Source: Bordetella parapertussis
Lineage (GTDB): Bacteria; Pseudomonadota; Gammaproteobacteria; Burkholderiales; SG8-41
Direction of reading: 5' to 3'
Length of the DNA: 43,904 bases
NCBI GenBank assembly: GCA_945861275.1
Contig: CAMATZ010000050.1
Location: 1-43,904, forward strand
The notes below the pieces were generated by a model. It did not search any database. It had not been told where the DNA came from and saw nothing but the letters and a program-made list of their open reading frames with translations. The position numbers and the translations under genes are program-made. Numbering within the stretch: the first letter of the stretch is position 1; each line of letters starts with the position of its first letter. Positions 36,486-43,904 of this stretch are shown piece by piece.

Positions 36486-37847
36486 TTAGCGCAACATTAT
36501 GGTCAGATTAAAGTCGCCGCGCAGCAGTCCAACGGTGTAACTTTGCGCGCCGCGCAGCGCCGCTTGTAGTTCGGCGGCGGTTTGCATGCGGCGGCGGTTC
36601 ACCGCGTAAATAATGTCACCCGGACGAAAACCGGCTACCCACGCCGCGCTGTTTTGTTCCACCGCGGAAACCACCAGTCCGCCACCCTGCAGCCGCTGGA
36701 ACAGCGGACTGCCGCGCTGGATTTCAATCACGCGCATGCCGGGCAGTTGGGGGATCGCCTGGCCGTCGCCGGTAGAGACATCCGGCGGCGCGATTTGCGT
36801 GCGCACGGTGCGCGCGGCGCCGCCGCGGTTGATGCGCATTTCGACTTCATCACCTATGGCCGTCAGGCCGAGGCGCGCGCGCAGTTCGGTGGCGTTGCGT
36901 ATTGCGCGGCCGTTGAGCGCGGTGACCACATCGCCCTGGCGCATGCCGGATTTTTCCGCGGGCGAAGCCGCCTGCACCACGGTAATCAGCGCGCCTTCCA
37001 GCGAGTTCACGCCAAGCTTTTTGGCAATTTCCTGGGTGAGGTCAGCCATTTCAATGCCCAGTCGCCCGCGCCGCACCTCGCCGTGACGAATAATCTGGTT
37101 CATTACCGCGCGCGCCATGCTCGAGGGCACTGCAAAACCAATACCCACGTTGCCGCCGGAAGGCCCGATAATGGCGGTGTTGATGCCGATCAGTTCACCG
37201 CGCAAATTCACCAGCGCGCCGCCGGAGTTGCCGGGGTTGATCGAGGCATCGGTCTGAATAAAATCTTCGTAGCCTTCGATGTTAAGGCCGCTGCGCCCCA
37301 ATGCGCTGATGATGCCCGAGGTTACCGTCTGCCCGATGCCGAACGGATTGCCGATGGCGAGCACGTAGTCGCCGACCTGCAGGTTGTCGGAATCGCCGAT
37401 TCTAAGGGCGCTTAAGCCGCTGGCCTCGATTTGCAGCACGGCGATGTCGGTGCCCGGATCGGTGCCCACCAGTTTGGCGTTGAACTGGCGGCGGTCTTTG
37501 AGCGTGACGAGCATGCGTTCGGCGTCTTTGATCACATGATTGTTGGTGAGCACATAACCGCGCGCGGCATCGACGATGACACCGGAGCCGGCGGCTTGTT
37601 CGCGTTGCTGCTGCTGATCGGGCAGCCCGAAAAAGCGGCGGAAAAACGGATCGCGAAACAGTGGATTGTTTTCCATCGGCGCGCGCGTGATGACAGAAAT
37701 ATTCACCACCGCGGGTGTGACTTCGTTGACCAGCGGCGCGAGTGTGGGCAGGCCGCGAGCGTCGGTGGATGGTAACGTTTGCGCGTTGGCGATTATGCAC
37801 AAAGCGCTTGCCAGAAAAAGTGAAATGAAATGTAGAGGCGTTCTCAT
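36486..37847 (-). CDS. Periplasmic serine protease, DegQ/Do family
   Basis: 453 residues. Signal peptide about 1-22 (HFISLFLASALCIIANAQ). Trypsin-like domain with His104 (TNNHVIKD), Asp134 (GTDIAVLQI) and Ser208 (NPGNSGGAL), then two PDZ domains (about 255-340 and 370-450). It degrades or refolds damaged periplasmic proteins. The ATG at 37847 was chosen for its clear signal peptide; an 80-codon in-frame extension upstream has no such feature and overlaps the neighbour. AAAGG precedes the start. It lies 22 bases after the membrane spermidine-synthase-like gene and is probably co-transcribed. Whether DegQ or DegP is not resolved. Confidence 0.93.
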   Translation of the reverse strand: MRTPLHFISLFLASALCIIANAQTLPSTDARGLPTLAPLVNEVTPAVVNISVITRAPMENNPLFRDPFFRRFFGLPDQQQQREQAAGSGVIVDAARGYVLTNNHVIKDAERMLVTLKDRRQFNAKLVGTDPGTDIAVLQIEASGLSALRIGDSDNLQVGDYVLAIGNPFGIGQTVTSGIISALGRSGLNIEGYEDFIQTDASINPGNSGGALVNLRGELIGINTAIIGPSGGNVGIGFAVPSSMARAVMNQIIRHGEVRRGRLGIEMADLTQEIAKKLGVNSLEGALITVVQAASPAEKSGMRQGDVVTALNGRAIRNATELRARLGLTAIGDEVEMRINRGGAARTVRTQIAPPDVSTGDGQAIPQLPGMRVIEIQRGSPLFQRLQGGGLVVSAVEQNSAAWVAGFRPGDIIYAVNRRRMQTAAELQAALRGAQSYTVGLLRGDFNLTIMLR

Positions 37848-37869
37848 GGCAATTTGCCTTTGAATGGAT

Positions 37870-39900
37870 TTATTTGAGTATCTGCACCAAATTATTGAAA
37901 TCATCTGTCCACAGGCGCAAACCTGCAATCGGCGTGATCTCGCTGGTGTTGTCTTTGATCTTTTTGTCGTCGAGTAGTTTCTTGTTGCGCGTGACCAGCA
38001 CCCAATCCGTGCGCGAGGCGTCGCCGCCGGTGTCGTCGTCGCTGACCAGTACCGTTTGCAAGCCATGGGTCTTGGCGATTTGTTCAACCACGGGTGCGAG
38101 CTTCAGGAAACGGTTGGTCACGTGAAACGCCACCACGCCGCCGGCCTTGATGTGCTTTAAGTAAATTGCCATCGCCTCCCTGGTGATTAAATGCACCGGA
38201 ATCGCATCGCTGGAAAATGCGTCGATGACAAGCACATCGTAGTGCTGCGGCGCTTCGCGTTCCATGGTCAGGCGCGCATCGCCGAGCACGGTATCGACCT
38301 GGCCTTTGCTGTCGGAAATAAATGTGAAATCACGGCGGGCGATATCAATCACCTGCGGGTTGATTTCGTAAAAACGCACCGTGTCACCCGCGCGCGCGTA
38401 GCCGGCCAGCGTGCCGGTTCCCAGACCCACCACGCCCACGCGCACGGGGCCCGCCGCCTGAAAGTATTTCACGGCAAGGCCAACGCCGCTGGCTTCGGTG
38501 TAGTAAGTGGTGAGGCGGTGGCGCTTGTCCTTGTGCAGGTATTGCTCGCCATGCATGATCGCGCCGTGCATCAATCGCCGCATTGCGGTGTCACTGGTAT
38601 CGGGGCCGGTGTCTTTGACGCGCAGCGTGCCGTAAAAATTGCGCGTCATCAAACGCGCATCGTTCGATAACGCATGGATGTAGTGATAGAGGTGAAAACC
38701 GGTAAAGCCGGTGGCAACCAGCAACGCCATGGGTATGATGCGATGCCGGTCAGCGCTGACGCCGATGGCGAGGTACGCCGCCAGCAGCAGCGTTACCACC
38801 AGTCCGATGCCAAATTCGTAGTAGGTGTTGAAAAACTTCGGCGCGATAAAGCCGACCACCACGCCGCCGAGCGCGCCGCCCAGCGAAACCATCAGGTAAA
38901 ACGTGGTGAGATAACGTGGCGCCGGCTTCATTTGCGCCAGTTCACCGTGGAAGAACATGCACATGATAAACAGCCCGGCGCTGAACAAGGGCACGGCCAC
39001 CTTGAAATCCATGATGCCGCCTTCTTCGTGCATGAACCACGCCAGCGCGCACACCACCACCATCAGCGGGCCGATGAAGTAAATGCGCTTATACCAGCCG
39101 CGTCCTTCAAAACACAGAATGAAAGTGATGAGATAGATGGTCAACGGCAGCAGCCATAAAAACGGCACCGACGCCACGTCGTGGGTAATGTGATTGGTGA
39201 CCGCCAGCAACATGAATGAGCCCATCGCCGACAACAGCAGCCACAGGCCGTAATGCGCCCAGGAAGGCGCGGGGCTGGCGTCGGGATTTTGCGCTACCGT
39301 GTCCGACTGTGCCGCGGTATGCACGTGCAGGCTATACAAGCCCGCGCAAATGCACACCACCACGAACAGCACGTAGCCCGCGCTCCAGCTGAACGATTGC
39401 ACGCGCGTGGCGACCCACGGCTCGATCGCGAACGGATACGAAACCAGTGCCAGCAGCGAGGCAAAATTCGATAGCGCGAACAACCGGTACACCGTGCCGG
39501 AGGCATGCGCCCGTGCAAACCACGCCTGCACCAGCGGCCCCGTGGTCGACAGCAAAAAGTAGGGCAGGCCGATGGTAAACGCGAGCAGGCCGAGGATGCG
39601 CCAGGTCGGGTCTTCATCACCCGACGGTTTCCACGTTACGTCAGGAATAATCGGCAGCGAGGCGAGGCTCACGATCAGCAGTGCCACGTGCAGAATCAAC
39701 TGACTGCGCGGCGTCATCCTGCGCGTGATGAAATCGGTATACGCATAACCGAACAGCAGCAGAAACTGGAAAAACACCAGGCACGTCGTCCACACCGCAG
39801 CGGATCCGCCGAACCAGGGCAGGATTTGCTTTGCCAGGATGGGTTGGACCAAAAACAGCAGGAACGCGCTGGTAAAAATAGTGAGCGCGTAGAGAATCAT
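37870..39900 (-). CDS. Membrane protein with C-terminal spermidine-synthase-like domain
   Basis: 676 residues. The N-terminal half (about 1-420) has roughly twelve to fourteen hydrophobic helices, beginning ALTIFTSAFLLFLVQPILAK with WFGGSAAVW; the C-terminal ~230 residues carry a Rossmann methyltransferase-like fold with VGVVGLGTGTLAGYARAGDT, the acidic FYEINP and VLVIDAFSSDAIPVHLITRE. The fold resembles spermidine synthase, but the fused membrane part and lack of a partner gene leave the true reaction open. This MFS/spermidine-synthase fusion is widespread and poorly understood. TATACT lies 3 bases before the ATG, with no Shine-Dalgarno. Confidence 0.85.
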   Translation of the reverse strand: MILYALTIFTSAFLLFLVQPILAKQILPWFGGSAAVWTTCLVFFQFLLLFGYAYTDFITRRMTPRSQLILHVALLIVSLASLPIIPDVTWKPSGDEDPTWRILGLLAFTIGLPYFLLSTTGPLVQAWFARAHASGTVYRLFALSNFASLLALVSYPFAIEPWVATRVQSFSWSAGYVLFVVVCICAGLYSLHVHTAAQSDTVAQNPDASPAPSWAHYGLWLLLSAMGSFMLLAVTNHITHDVASVPFLWLLPLTIYLITFILCFEGRGWYKRIYFIGPLMVVVCALAWFMHEEGGIMDFKVAVPLFSAGLFIMCMFFHGELAQMKPAPRYLTTFYLMVSLGGALGGVVVGFIAPKFFNTYYEFGIGLVVTLLLAAYLAIGVSADRHRIIPMALLVATGFTGFHLYHYIHALSNDARLMTRNFYGTLRVKDTGPDTSDTAMRRLMHGAIMHGEQYLHKDKRHRLTTYYTEASGVGLAVKYFQAAGPVRVGVVGLGTGTLAGYARAGDTVRFYEINPQVIDIARRDFTFISDSKGQVDTVLGDARLTMEREAPQHYDVLVIDAFSSDAIPVHLITREAMAIYLKHIKAGGVVAFHVTNRFLKLAPVVEQIAKTHGLQTVLVSDDDTGGDASRTDWVLVTRNKKLLDDKKIKDNTSEITPIAGLRLWTDDFNNLVQILK

Positions 39901-40110
39901 GATAGTATATGTAAGCTTTTGTTTTTAATGATGTTTTTTATGAGCGCACTGAGTGTGTATGGTACTTGTCACGCGGCGGGCAGCACACGGCGACTCACTT
40001 CCAGCGATTTTAACAAACGGCGCATTCTACCTTTAGCCATTTTTTATCCATGATCTACCTCTACACAATTTGTTCATGCGGATCAGAACTTCAACCATTC
40101 TCCCACGCTC

Positions 40111-42009
40111 ATGTCTGCTCTCACATCCGATAGTTACGAATTCATCATTGACAGCAACGTCATGATCGCCCTGCGCGACGGGGTGAAACTCGCCACCGAT
40201 ATTTACCGCCCCGCGCGCAATGGCAAAGCACTCGATGGCCAATTTCCGGTCATTCTCGAACGCACGCCCTACGGCAAAACGCGCGCGTCGCGCTCCGAAG
40301 TCGATCGCGGCGAAACCCAGCCGCGCGTGCGTGCGGACGTCGCCACGCATTTCGTGCGCGCCGGCTATATCGTGATTTATCAGGATTGCCGCGGGCGCCA
40401 TGGCTCCGAGGGCGAGTTCGTCAAATATCTGAGTGATGGTGAGGATGGCTACGACACCGTGCAATGGATAGCAGCGCAGCCCTGGTGCAACGGCAAAGTC
40501 GCGACCATGGGCCTGTCGTATGCGGCGCACACGCAGGTGGCGCTGGCGTGTCTCGCGCCCACGGCGTTGTCGGCGATGGTGATCGACTGCGGCGGCTTTT
40601 CCAACGCCTATCAATCGGGCATCCGCAGCGGCGGCGCATTTGAAATGAAGCAGGTGACGTGGGCCTTCAATAACGCGAAAGAAAGTCCGCTGGCGCAGTC
40701 GGACGTGCGGGTGTGTGAGGCGCTGGCTGCCGAAGACCTGATCGAATGGTTCAAGCGCATGCCGTGGAAGCCGGGCCACTCGCCGGTGCGCTGGGCGCCC
40801 GAGTACGAGGATTTTCTCTTCGAGCAGTGGACACACGGTGAATTCGGCGCCTATTGGAAACAACTCGGCATTTACACCGAAGGTTGGTACCCGCAGTTCG
40901 CCGACGTGCCGCAGATACACATGTCGAGCTGGTACGACGGCTACGTGCGCACCGCGATTGATAATTACGTCGGTCTCAAACAGCGCAAGCGCGGCCCGGT
41001 GCGGCTGATCATGGGGCCGTGGACGCATGGCAACCGCTCGAAATCGTGGTCGGGCGATGTTGATTTTGGTGAGGCCTCTACCCTCGACGGCAATCTGGCA
41101 TCGAACTGGCGCGAGCTGCGATTGCGCTGGTTTGACCATTGGGTGCGCGGTGTCGCCAACGGCGTGGATAAGGAACCCGCGCTGCGTTTGTTTCTGATGG
41201 GCGGTGGTTCGGGGCGCAGTAATGCCGCCGGGCGCATGCAGCATGGCGGTCGCTGGATCACCGGTGATGACTGGCCGCTGCCGGCGGTGCAGTTCACGCC
41301 CTACTATTTGCATGCTGATGGCGCGTTATCAACCGCGAGGCCTGCGCCTGTTGCCACGTCCGTCGCAACGCCGATTTCCTACGACTACGATCCGTCGAAC
41401 CCGGTGCCGACCATCGGCGGGCCGCTCACTTCCGGCGAGCCGGTGTTCGAAGGCGGCGCATTCGACCAGCGCGAGCACCCGCGGTTTTTCGGCTGCAGGA
41501 ATCCCGGCATGCCGCTGGCCGCGCGCGCCGATGTGCTGGTGTTCGAGACGCCGCCGCTTACGCATGATGTTGCCGTGGCGGGGCCGATCAGCGTCAAGCT
41601 GCAGGTGTCTTCAAACTGCATCGACACCGATTTCACCGCCAAGTTAATCGACGTGTATCCGCCCAGTGAAGACTATCCGCGCGGCTATGCAATGAATCTG
41701 TGCGACGGCATTCTGCGTTGCCGCTATCGCAACTCGTGGGAAAAGCCGGAAATGATGACGCCCGGCGCGGTCTATGAAATTACCATCGAACCTTTTGCAA
41801 CCTGCAATCTGTTCAAGGCGGGTCATCGTATCCGGCTCGACGTGTCGTCGAGCAATTTCCCGCGCTATGATTTGAACTGGAACACCGGCGAGCCGCAAGG
41901 GCGCGCGCGCACGCGGCGCATCGCCACCAACAGCGTGTATGTGGATGGCACACGTGCATCGCACGTGGTGTTGCCGCTGGTGGCGCTGGATGCATTGCGG
42001 CCTTTGTGA
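40111..42009 (+). CDS. CocE/NonD family hydrolase
   Basis: 632 residues. Alpha/beta-hydrolase with X-Pro dipeptidyl-peptidase-like C-terminal jelly roll (about 420-630). DGVKLATDIYRP starts the fold; the oxyanion/nucleophile region has YQDCRGRHGSEGEF and GLSYAAHTQVALAC with the Ser; Asp is in SSWYDGYV and His in GPWTHGNRS. Family members hydrolyse esters or amides (cocaine esterase is one); substrate unknown. No Shine-Dalgarno is seen before the ATG at 40111. The 210 bases upstream are shared with the divergent membrane protein gene. MLE-type enzyme follows after 55 bases. Confidence 0.9.
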   Translation: MSALTSDSYEFIIDSNVMIALRDGVKLATDIYRPARNGKALDGQFPVILERTPYGKTRASRSEVDRGETQPRVRADVATHFVRAGYIVIYQDCRGRHGSEGEFVKYLSDGEDGYDTVQWIAAQPWCNGKVATMGLSYAAHTQVALACLAPTALSAMVIDCGGFSNAYQSGIRSGGAFEMKQVTWAFNNAKESPLAQSDVRVCEALAAEDLIEWFKRMPWKPGHSPVRWAPEYEDFLFEQWTHGEFGAYWKQLGIYTEGWYPQFADVPQIHMSSWYDGYVRTAIDNYVGLKQRKRGPVRLIMGPWTHGNRSKSWSGDVDFGEASTLDGNLASNWRELRLRWFDHWVRGVANGVDKEPALRLFLMGGGSGRSNAAGRMQHGGRWITGDDWPLPAVQFTPYYLHADGALSTARPAPVATSVATPISYDYDPSNPVPTIGGPLTSGEPVFEGGAFDQREHPRFFGCRNPGMPLAARADVLVFETPPLTHDVAVAGPISVKLQVSSNCIDTDFTAKLIDVYPPSEDYPRGYAMNLCDGILRCRYRNSWEKPEMMTPGAVYEITIEPFATCNLFKAGHRIRLDVSSSNFPRYDLNWNTGEPQGRARTRRIATNSVYVDGTRASHVVLPLVALDALRPL

Positions 42010-42064
42010 CCTGTGGCGCTATAATCCGGCGCACCTGTGAAATCGCATTTTTGAAGGAAGCCGC

Positions 42065-43225
42065 ATGGTTCCTGATACTGCCCTTCAAGCCGTTGTCCCG
42101 CACCGCATCGACAACCCGCCGCTGCTCATCAAGCGCATCGACGCGATAGCGATCGCGATTCCGCTCAGAAAGCCGGTCATCATGGCAGGCGTGCGGCTGG
42201 AAATTTCGTACAACCTGCTGGTGCGCGCCGAAGCCGCGAATGGCTTGGTGGGCTGGGGCGAGGCCTCGGTTGCGCCGACCATGACGGGCGACGTGCTGCC
42301 CGGCATGGTGGCGGCGGTGAACGAGCATCTCGCGCCGCTGGTGGTGGGCAGGGATGCATTGCAGCGTGCTGAACTCGCGCACCTTTGCGCGCACGCGCTG
42401 CACCACAATGGCGGGCCGAAGTGTGCGGTGGATGCGGCGATTGCCGATCTCGCCGGGCGGCACCTGAAAGTGTCGCTGTCGGACCTGTATGGCGGCGCGC
42501 GGCGCGATGCGCTTACCGCGATGTATCTGCTCGGCAATCCCAAAATCGAGGACGACATCGCCGAGACCCACCAAAAGATCGGGGAAGGCTACCGCTTTTT
42601 CAAGCTCAAGGTGGGCATCAAGAGCCCGGTCGATGAAGCCGATGCCGCATTGCAGATACGCAAGGCAGTCGGCCGCGATGTGGTGTTGTGCGCCGACGCC
42701 AACATGGGCATGGATTTTCGTAACGCACGCATTTTTGTCGAACGCGCACGCGAGGCCGACCTGCTGTTTCTCGAACAGCCGCTGCGCGACGACGACTACG
42801 ACGGCATGGCAGCGCTCGCGCGCATCTCGCCGATACCGTTGAACGGCGACGAAGCGCTGGGTAACGTGGCCACCATCATCGCCATGGCGCGCGCCGGTTC
42901 GATTCAGGGTGCGAATTTGAAGACCATCAAACTCGGTGGTGTCAGCGCCACGGTGCATGCCATGTCGGTGTGCGCGGCACTCGGCCTGAACATCAATCTC
43001 GCGTGCAAAGTGGCGGAGACCAGCGTGGGCGCCGCCACCATTATTCATCTGGGCTGCGTTGCGCCGAATGTGAATTGGGGTGTGAGCATCACCAATCATT
43101 ACCTGGTTGATGACATCGTTAAAAATCCGATTCGTATCGACAACGGCATGATGTCCCGGCCTGCCGGCGCGGGGCACGGCGTGGAGGTCGATGAGGCGCA
43201 GGTCGCACGCTACTACGTGAAATAA
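42065..43225 (+). CDS. Mandelate racemase/muconate lactonizing enzyme family protein
   Basis: 386 residues, enolase superfamily. N-terminal capping domain (about 20-150), then a TIM barrel. Catalytic pattern of the muconate-lactonizing subgroup: Lys180-X-Lys182 (FKLKVG), metal ligands Asp211 (CADANMG), Glu237 (LEQPL) and Asp262 (NGDEAL), and the second base Lys286 or Lys289 (LKTIKLGG). It removes a proton next to a carboxylate; the reaction (lactonization, dehydration, racemization, epimerization) cannot be set from sequence. ATG at 42065 after GAAGGAAG. It is probably in one operon with the upstream hydrolase and the downstream glutathione transferase. Confidence 0.9.
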   Translation: MVPDTALQAVVPHRIDNPPLLIKRIDAIAIAIPLRKPVIMAGVRLEISYNLLVRAEAANGLVGWGEASVAPTMTGDVLPGMVAAVNEHLAPLVVGRDALQRAELAHLCAHALHHNGGPKCAVDAAIADLAGRHLKVSLSDLYGGARRDALTAMYLLGNPKIEDDIAETHQKIGEGYRFFKLKVGIKSPVDEADAALQIRKAVGRDVVLCADANMGMDFRNARIFVERAREADLLFLEQPLRDDDYDGMAALARISPIPLNGDEALGNVATIIAMARAGSIQGANLKTIKLGGVSATVHAMSVCAALGLNINLACKVAETSVGAATIIHLGCVAPNVNWGVSITNHYLVDDIVKNPIRIDNGMMSRPAGAGHGVEVDEAQVARYYVK

Positions 43226-43256
43226 TAATTAACCATTTGTTTTTAAAGGATAATTT

Positions 43257-43904
43257 GTGATAGACCTCTACACTTGGCCGACACCCAACGGCCGCAAGAT
43301 TCATATCATGCTGGAAGAAACCGGGCTGCCGTACACCGTGCATCCGGTCAACACGCGCCTGGGCGATCAGTTCAAGCCTGAATTTTTGAAGATCAATCCC
43401 AACAACAAAATTCCTGCGATCATCGACCGCAACGGCCCCGGCGACAAACCGTTTGTGCTGTTTGAATCGGGCGCGATCCTGATTTATCTCGCAGAGAAAT
43501 CCGGCAGGTTTTTACCGTACGAGCCTGCGGCGAAATACACCACGCTGCAATGGCTGATGTTTCAGATGGGTGGCGTCGGTCCCATGTTCGGGCAGGCCGG
43601 GCACTTCCGTTCGTATGCCAAAGAAAAGCAGCAGTACGCGATTGACCGTTACACCGATGAAGTGAAACGCCTGCACCAGGTGATGAATCAGCGCCTGGGC
43701 GAGTCTGCTTATCTGGCCGGCAACAATTACACCATCGCCGATATTGCCACCTGGCCGTGGTGCATCAATCCGGAACGGCGCGGCGTCGATATGGCGCTGT
43801 ATCCCAACGTGCAGCGCTGGTTCGAGGAAATTCTCGCGCGCCCGGCAGTGCAACGCGGCCTCGCGTTGCTGGCAGACGAGCGCAAAGCGCATGAGCATGC
43901 GCGC
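43257..43904 (+). CDS. Glutathione S-transferase family, YfcG-like (3' end cut off)
   Basis: The frame is open from GTG at 43257 to the window end (216 codons, no stop). Start MIDLYTWPTPNGRKIHIMLE is close to E. coli YfcG, a disulfide-bond oxidoreductase of the nu class that uses glutathione; FLKINPNNKIPAII follows, with FESGAILIYLAEKSGRFLPY the thioredoxin-fold SNAIL-like site. Alpha-helical domain from about 90: YAIDRYTDEVKRLHQVMNQR, LAGNNYTIADIATWPW. AAAGGAT precedes the start. YfcG is about 215 residues, so nearly the whole protein is present. Confidence 0.9.
   Translation, partial: MIDLYTWPTPNGRKIHIMLEETGLPYTVHPVNTRLGDQFKPEFLKINPNNKIPAIIDRNGPGDKPFVLFESGAILIYLAEKSGRFLPYEPAAKYTTLQWLMFQMGGVGPMFGQAGHFRSYAKEKQQYAIDRYTDEVKRLHQVMNQRLGESAYLAGNNYTIADIATWPWCINPERRGVDMALYPNVQRWFEEILARPAVQRGLALLADERKAHEHAR

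Noticed and set aside
36486-38087. 80-codon longer protease start
   Set aside because: The extension overlaps the neighbour gene and places the signal peptide internally; the ATG at 37847 gives a proper signal peptide.

Overview
The window is chromosomal DNA from a betaproteobacterium. The evidence is the gene order (tuf, then the S10, spc and alpha ribosomal operons; uvrA, MFS and ssb; an FmdB-type zinc ribbon, DUF502, aspS and nudB), a Bug-type solute-binding protein, a TctDE-type two-component pair, and Proteobacteria-like ribosomal protein sequences. Base composition is fairly GC-rich throughout and no phage, insertion sequence, rRNA, tRNA or CRISPR array was seen. Genus cannot be set from sequence reading alone.

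Positions 1-14672 hold the end of tuf and an almost gap-free + strand run of ribosomal genes: rpsJ-rplC-rplD-rplW-rplB-rpsS-rplV-rpsC-rplP-rpmC-rpsQ (S10 operon); a 271-base gap with a promoter; rplN-rplX-rplE-rpsN-rpsH-rplF-rplR-rpsE-rpmD-rplO-secY (spc operon); and rpmJ-rpsM-rpsK-rpsD-rpoA-rplQ (alpha operon), closed by a strong terminator. infA, often found between secY and rpmJ, is not there. Several proteins carry unusual tails; L5 has a charged N-terminal extension of about 54 residues.

Positions 14685-27870 hold a convergent glycerate kinase/uvrA pair, a divergent MFS transporter, ssb, a convergent acetate kinase, then fmdB-like, DUF502, aspS (with features of a non-discriminating AspRS), a secreted RNase Sa/barnase-type ribonuclease with its barstar inhibitor, nudB and nadA with a terminator.

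Positions 27916-35239 hold an endonuclease/exonuclease/phosphatase-family protein, an Atm1-type ABC exporter, a convergent TctDE-like two-component system, a 564-base gene-free stretch (an orphan intrinsic terminator, a palindromic repeat and a promoter), a penicillin-binding-protein-7-type endopeptidase and an egtD-like methyltransferase with no egtB beside it.

Positions 35240-43904 hold a palindromic repeat, an orphan Bug protein, a convergent pair (membrane-fused spermidine-synthase-like protein, then DegQ-type protease), and a probable operon of a CocE/NonD hydrolase, an enolase-superfamily enzyme and a YfcG-like glutathione transferase cut by the window end.

The most unexpected structure is a recurring tandem triplication that spans stop codons: 12 bp x3 at rpsS, 14 bp x3 at rpsD and 22 bp x3 at aspS. 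In two of the three cases the repeated stops fall in all three reading frames. The other points of most interest are the RNase/barstar pair inside a housekeeping cluster, the L5 extension, a 29-base-arm hairpin over the rpsJ stop, and an orphan terminator that may mark a small RNA.
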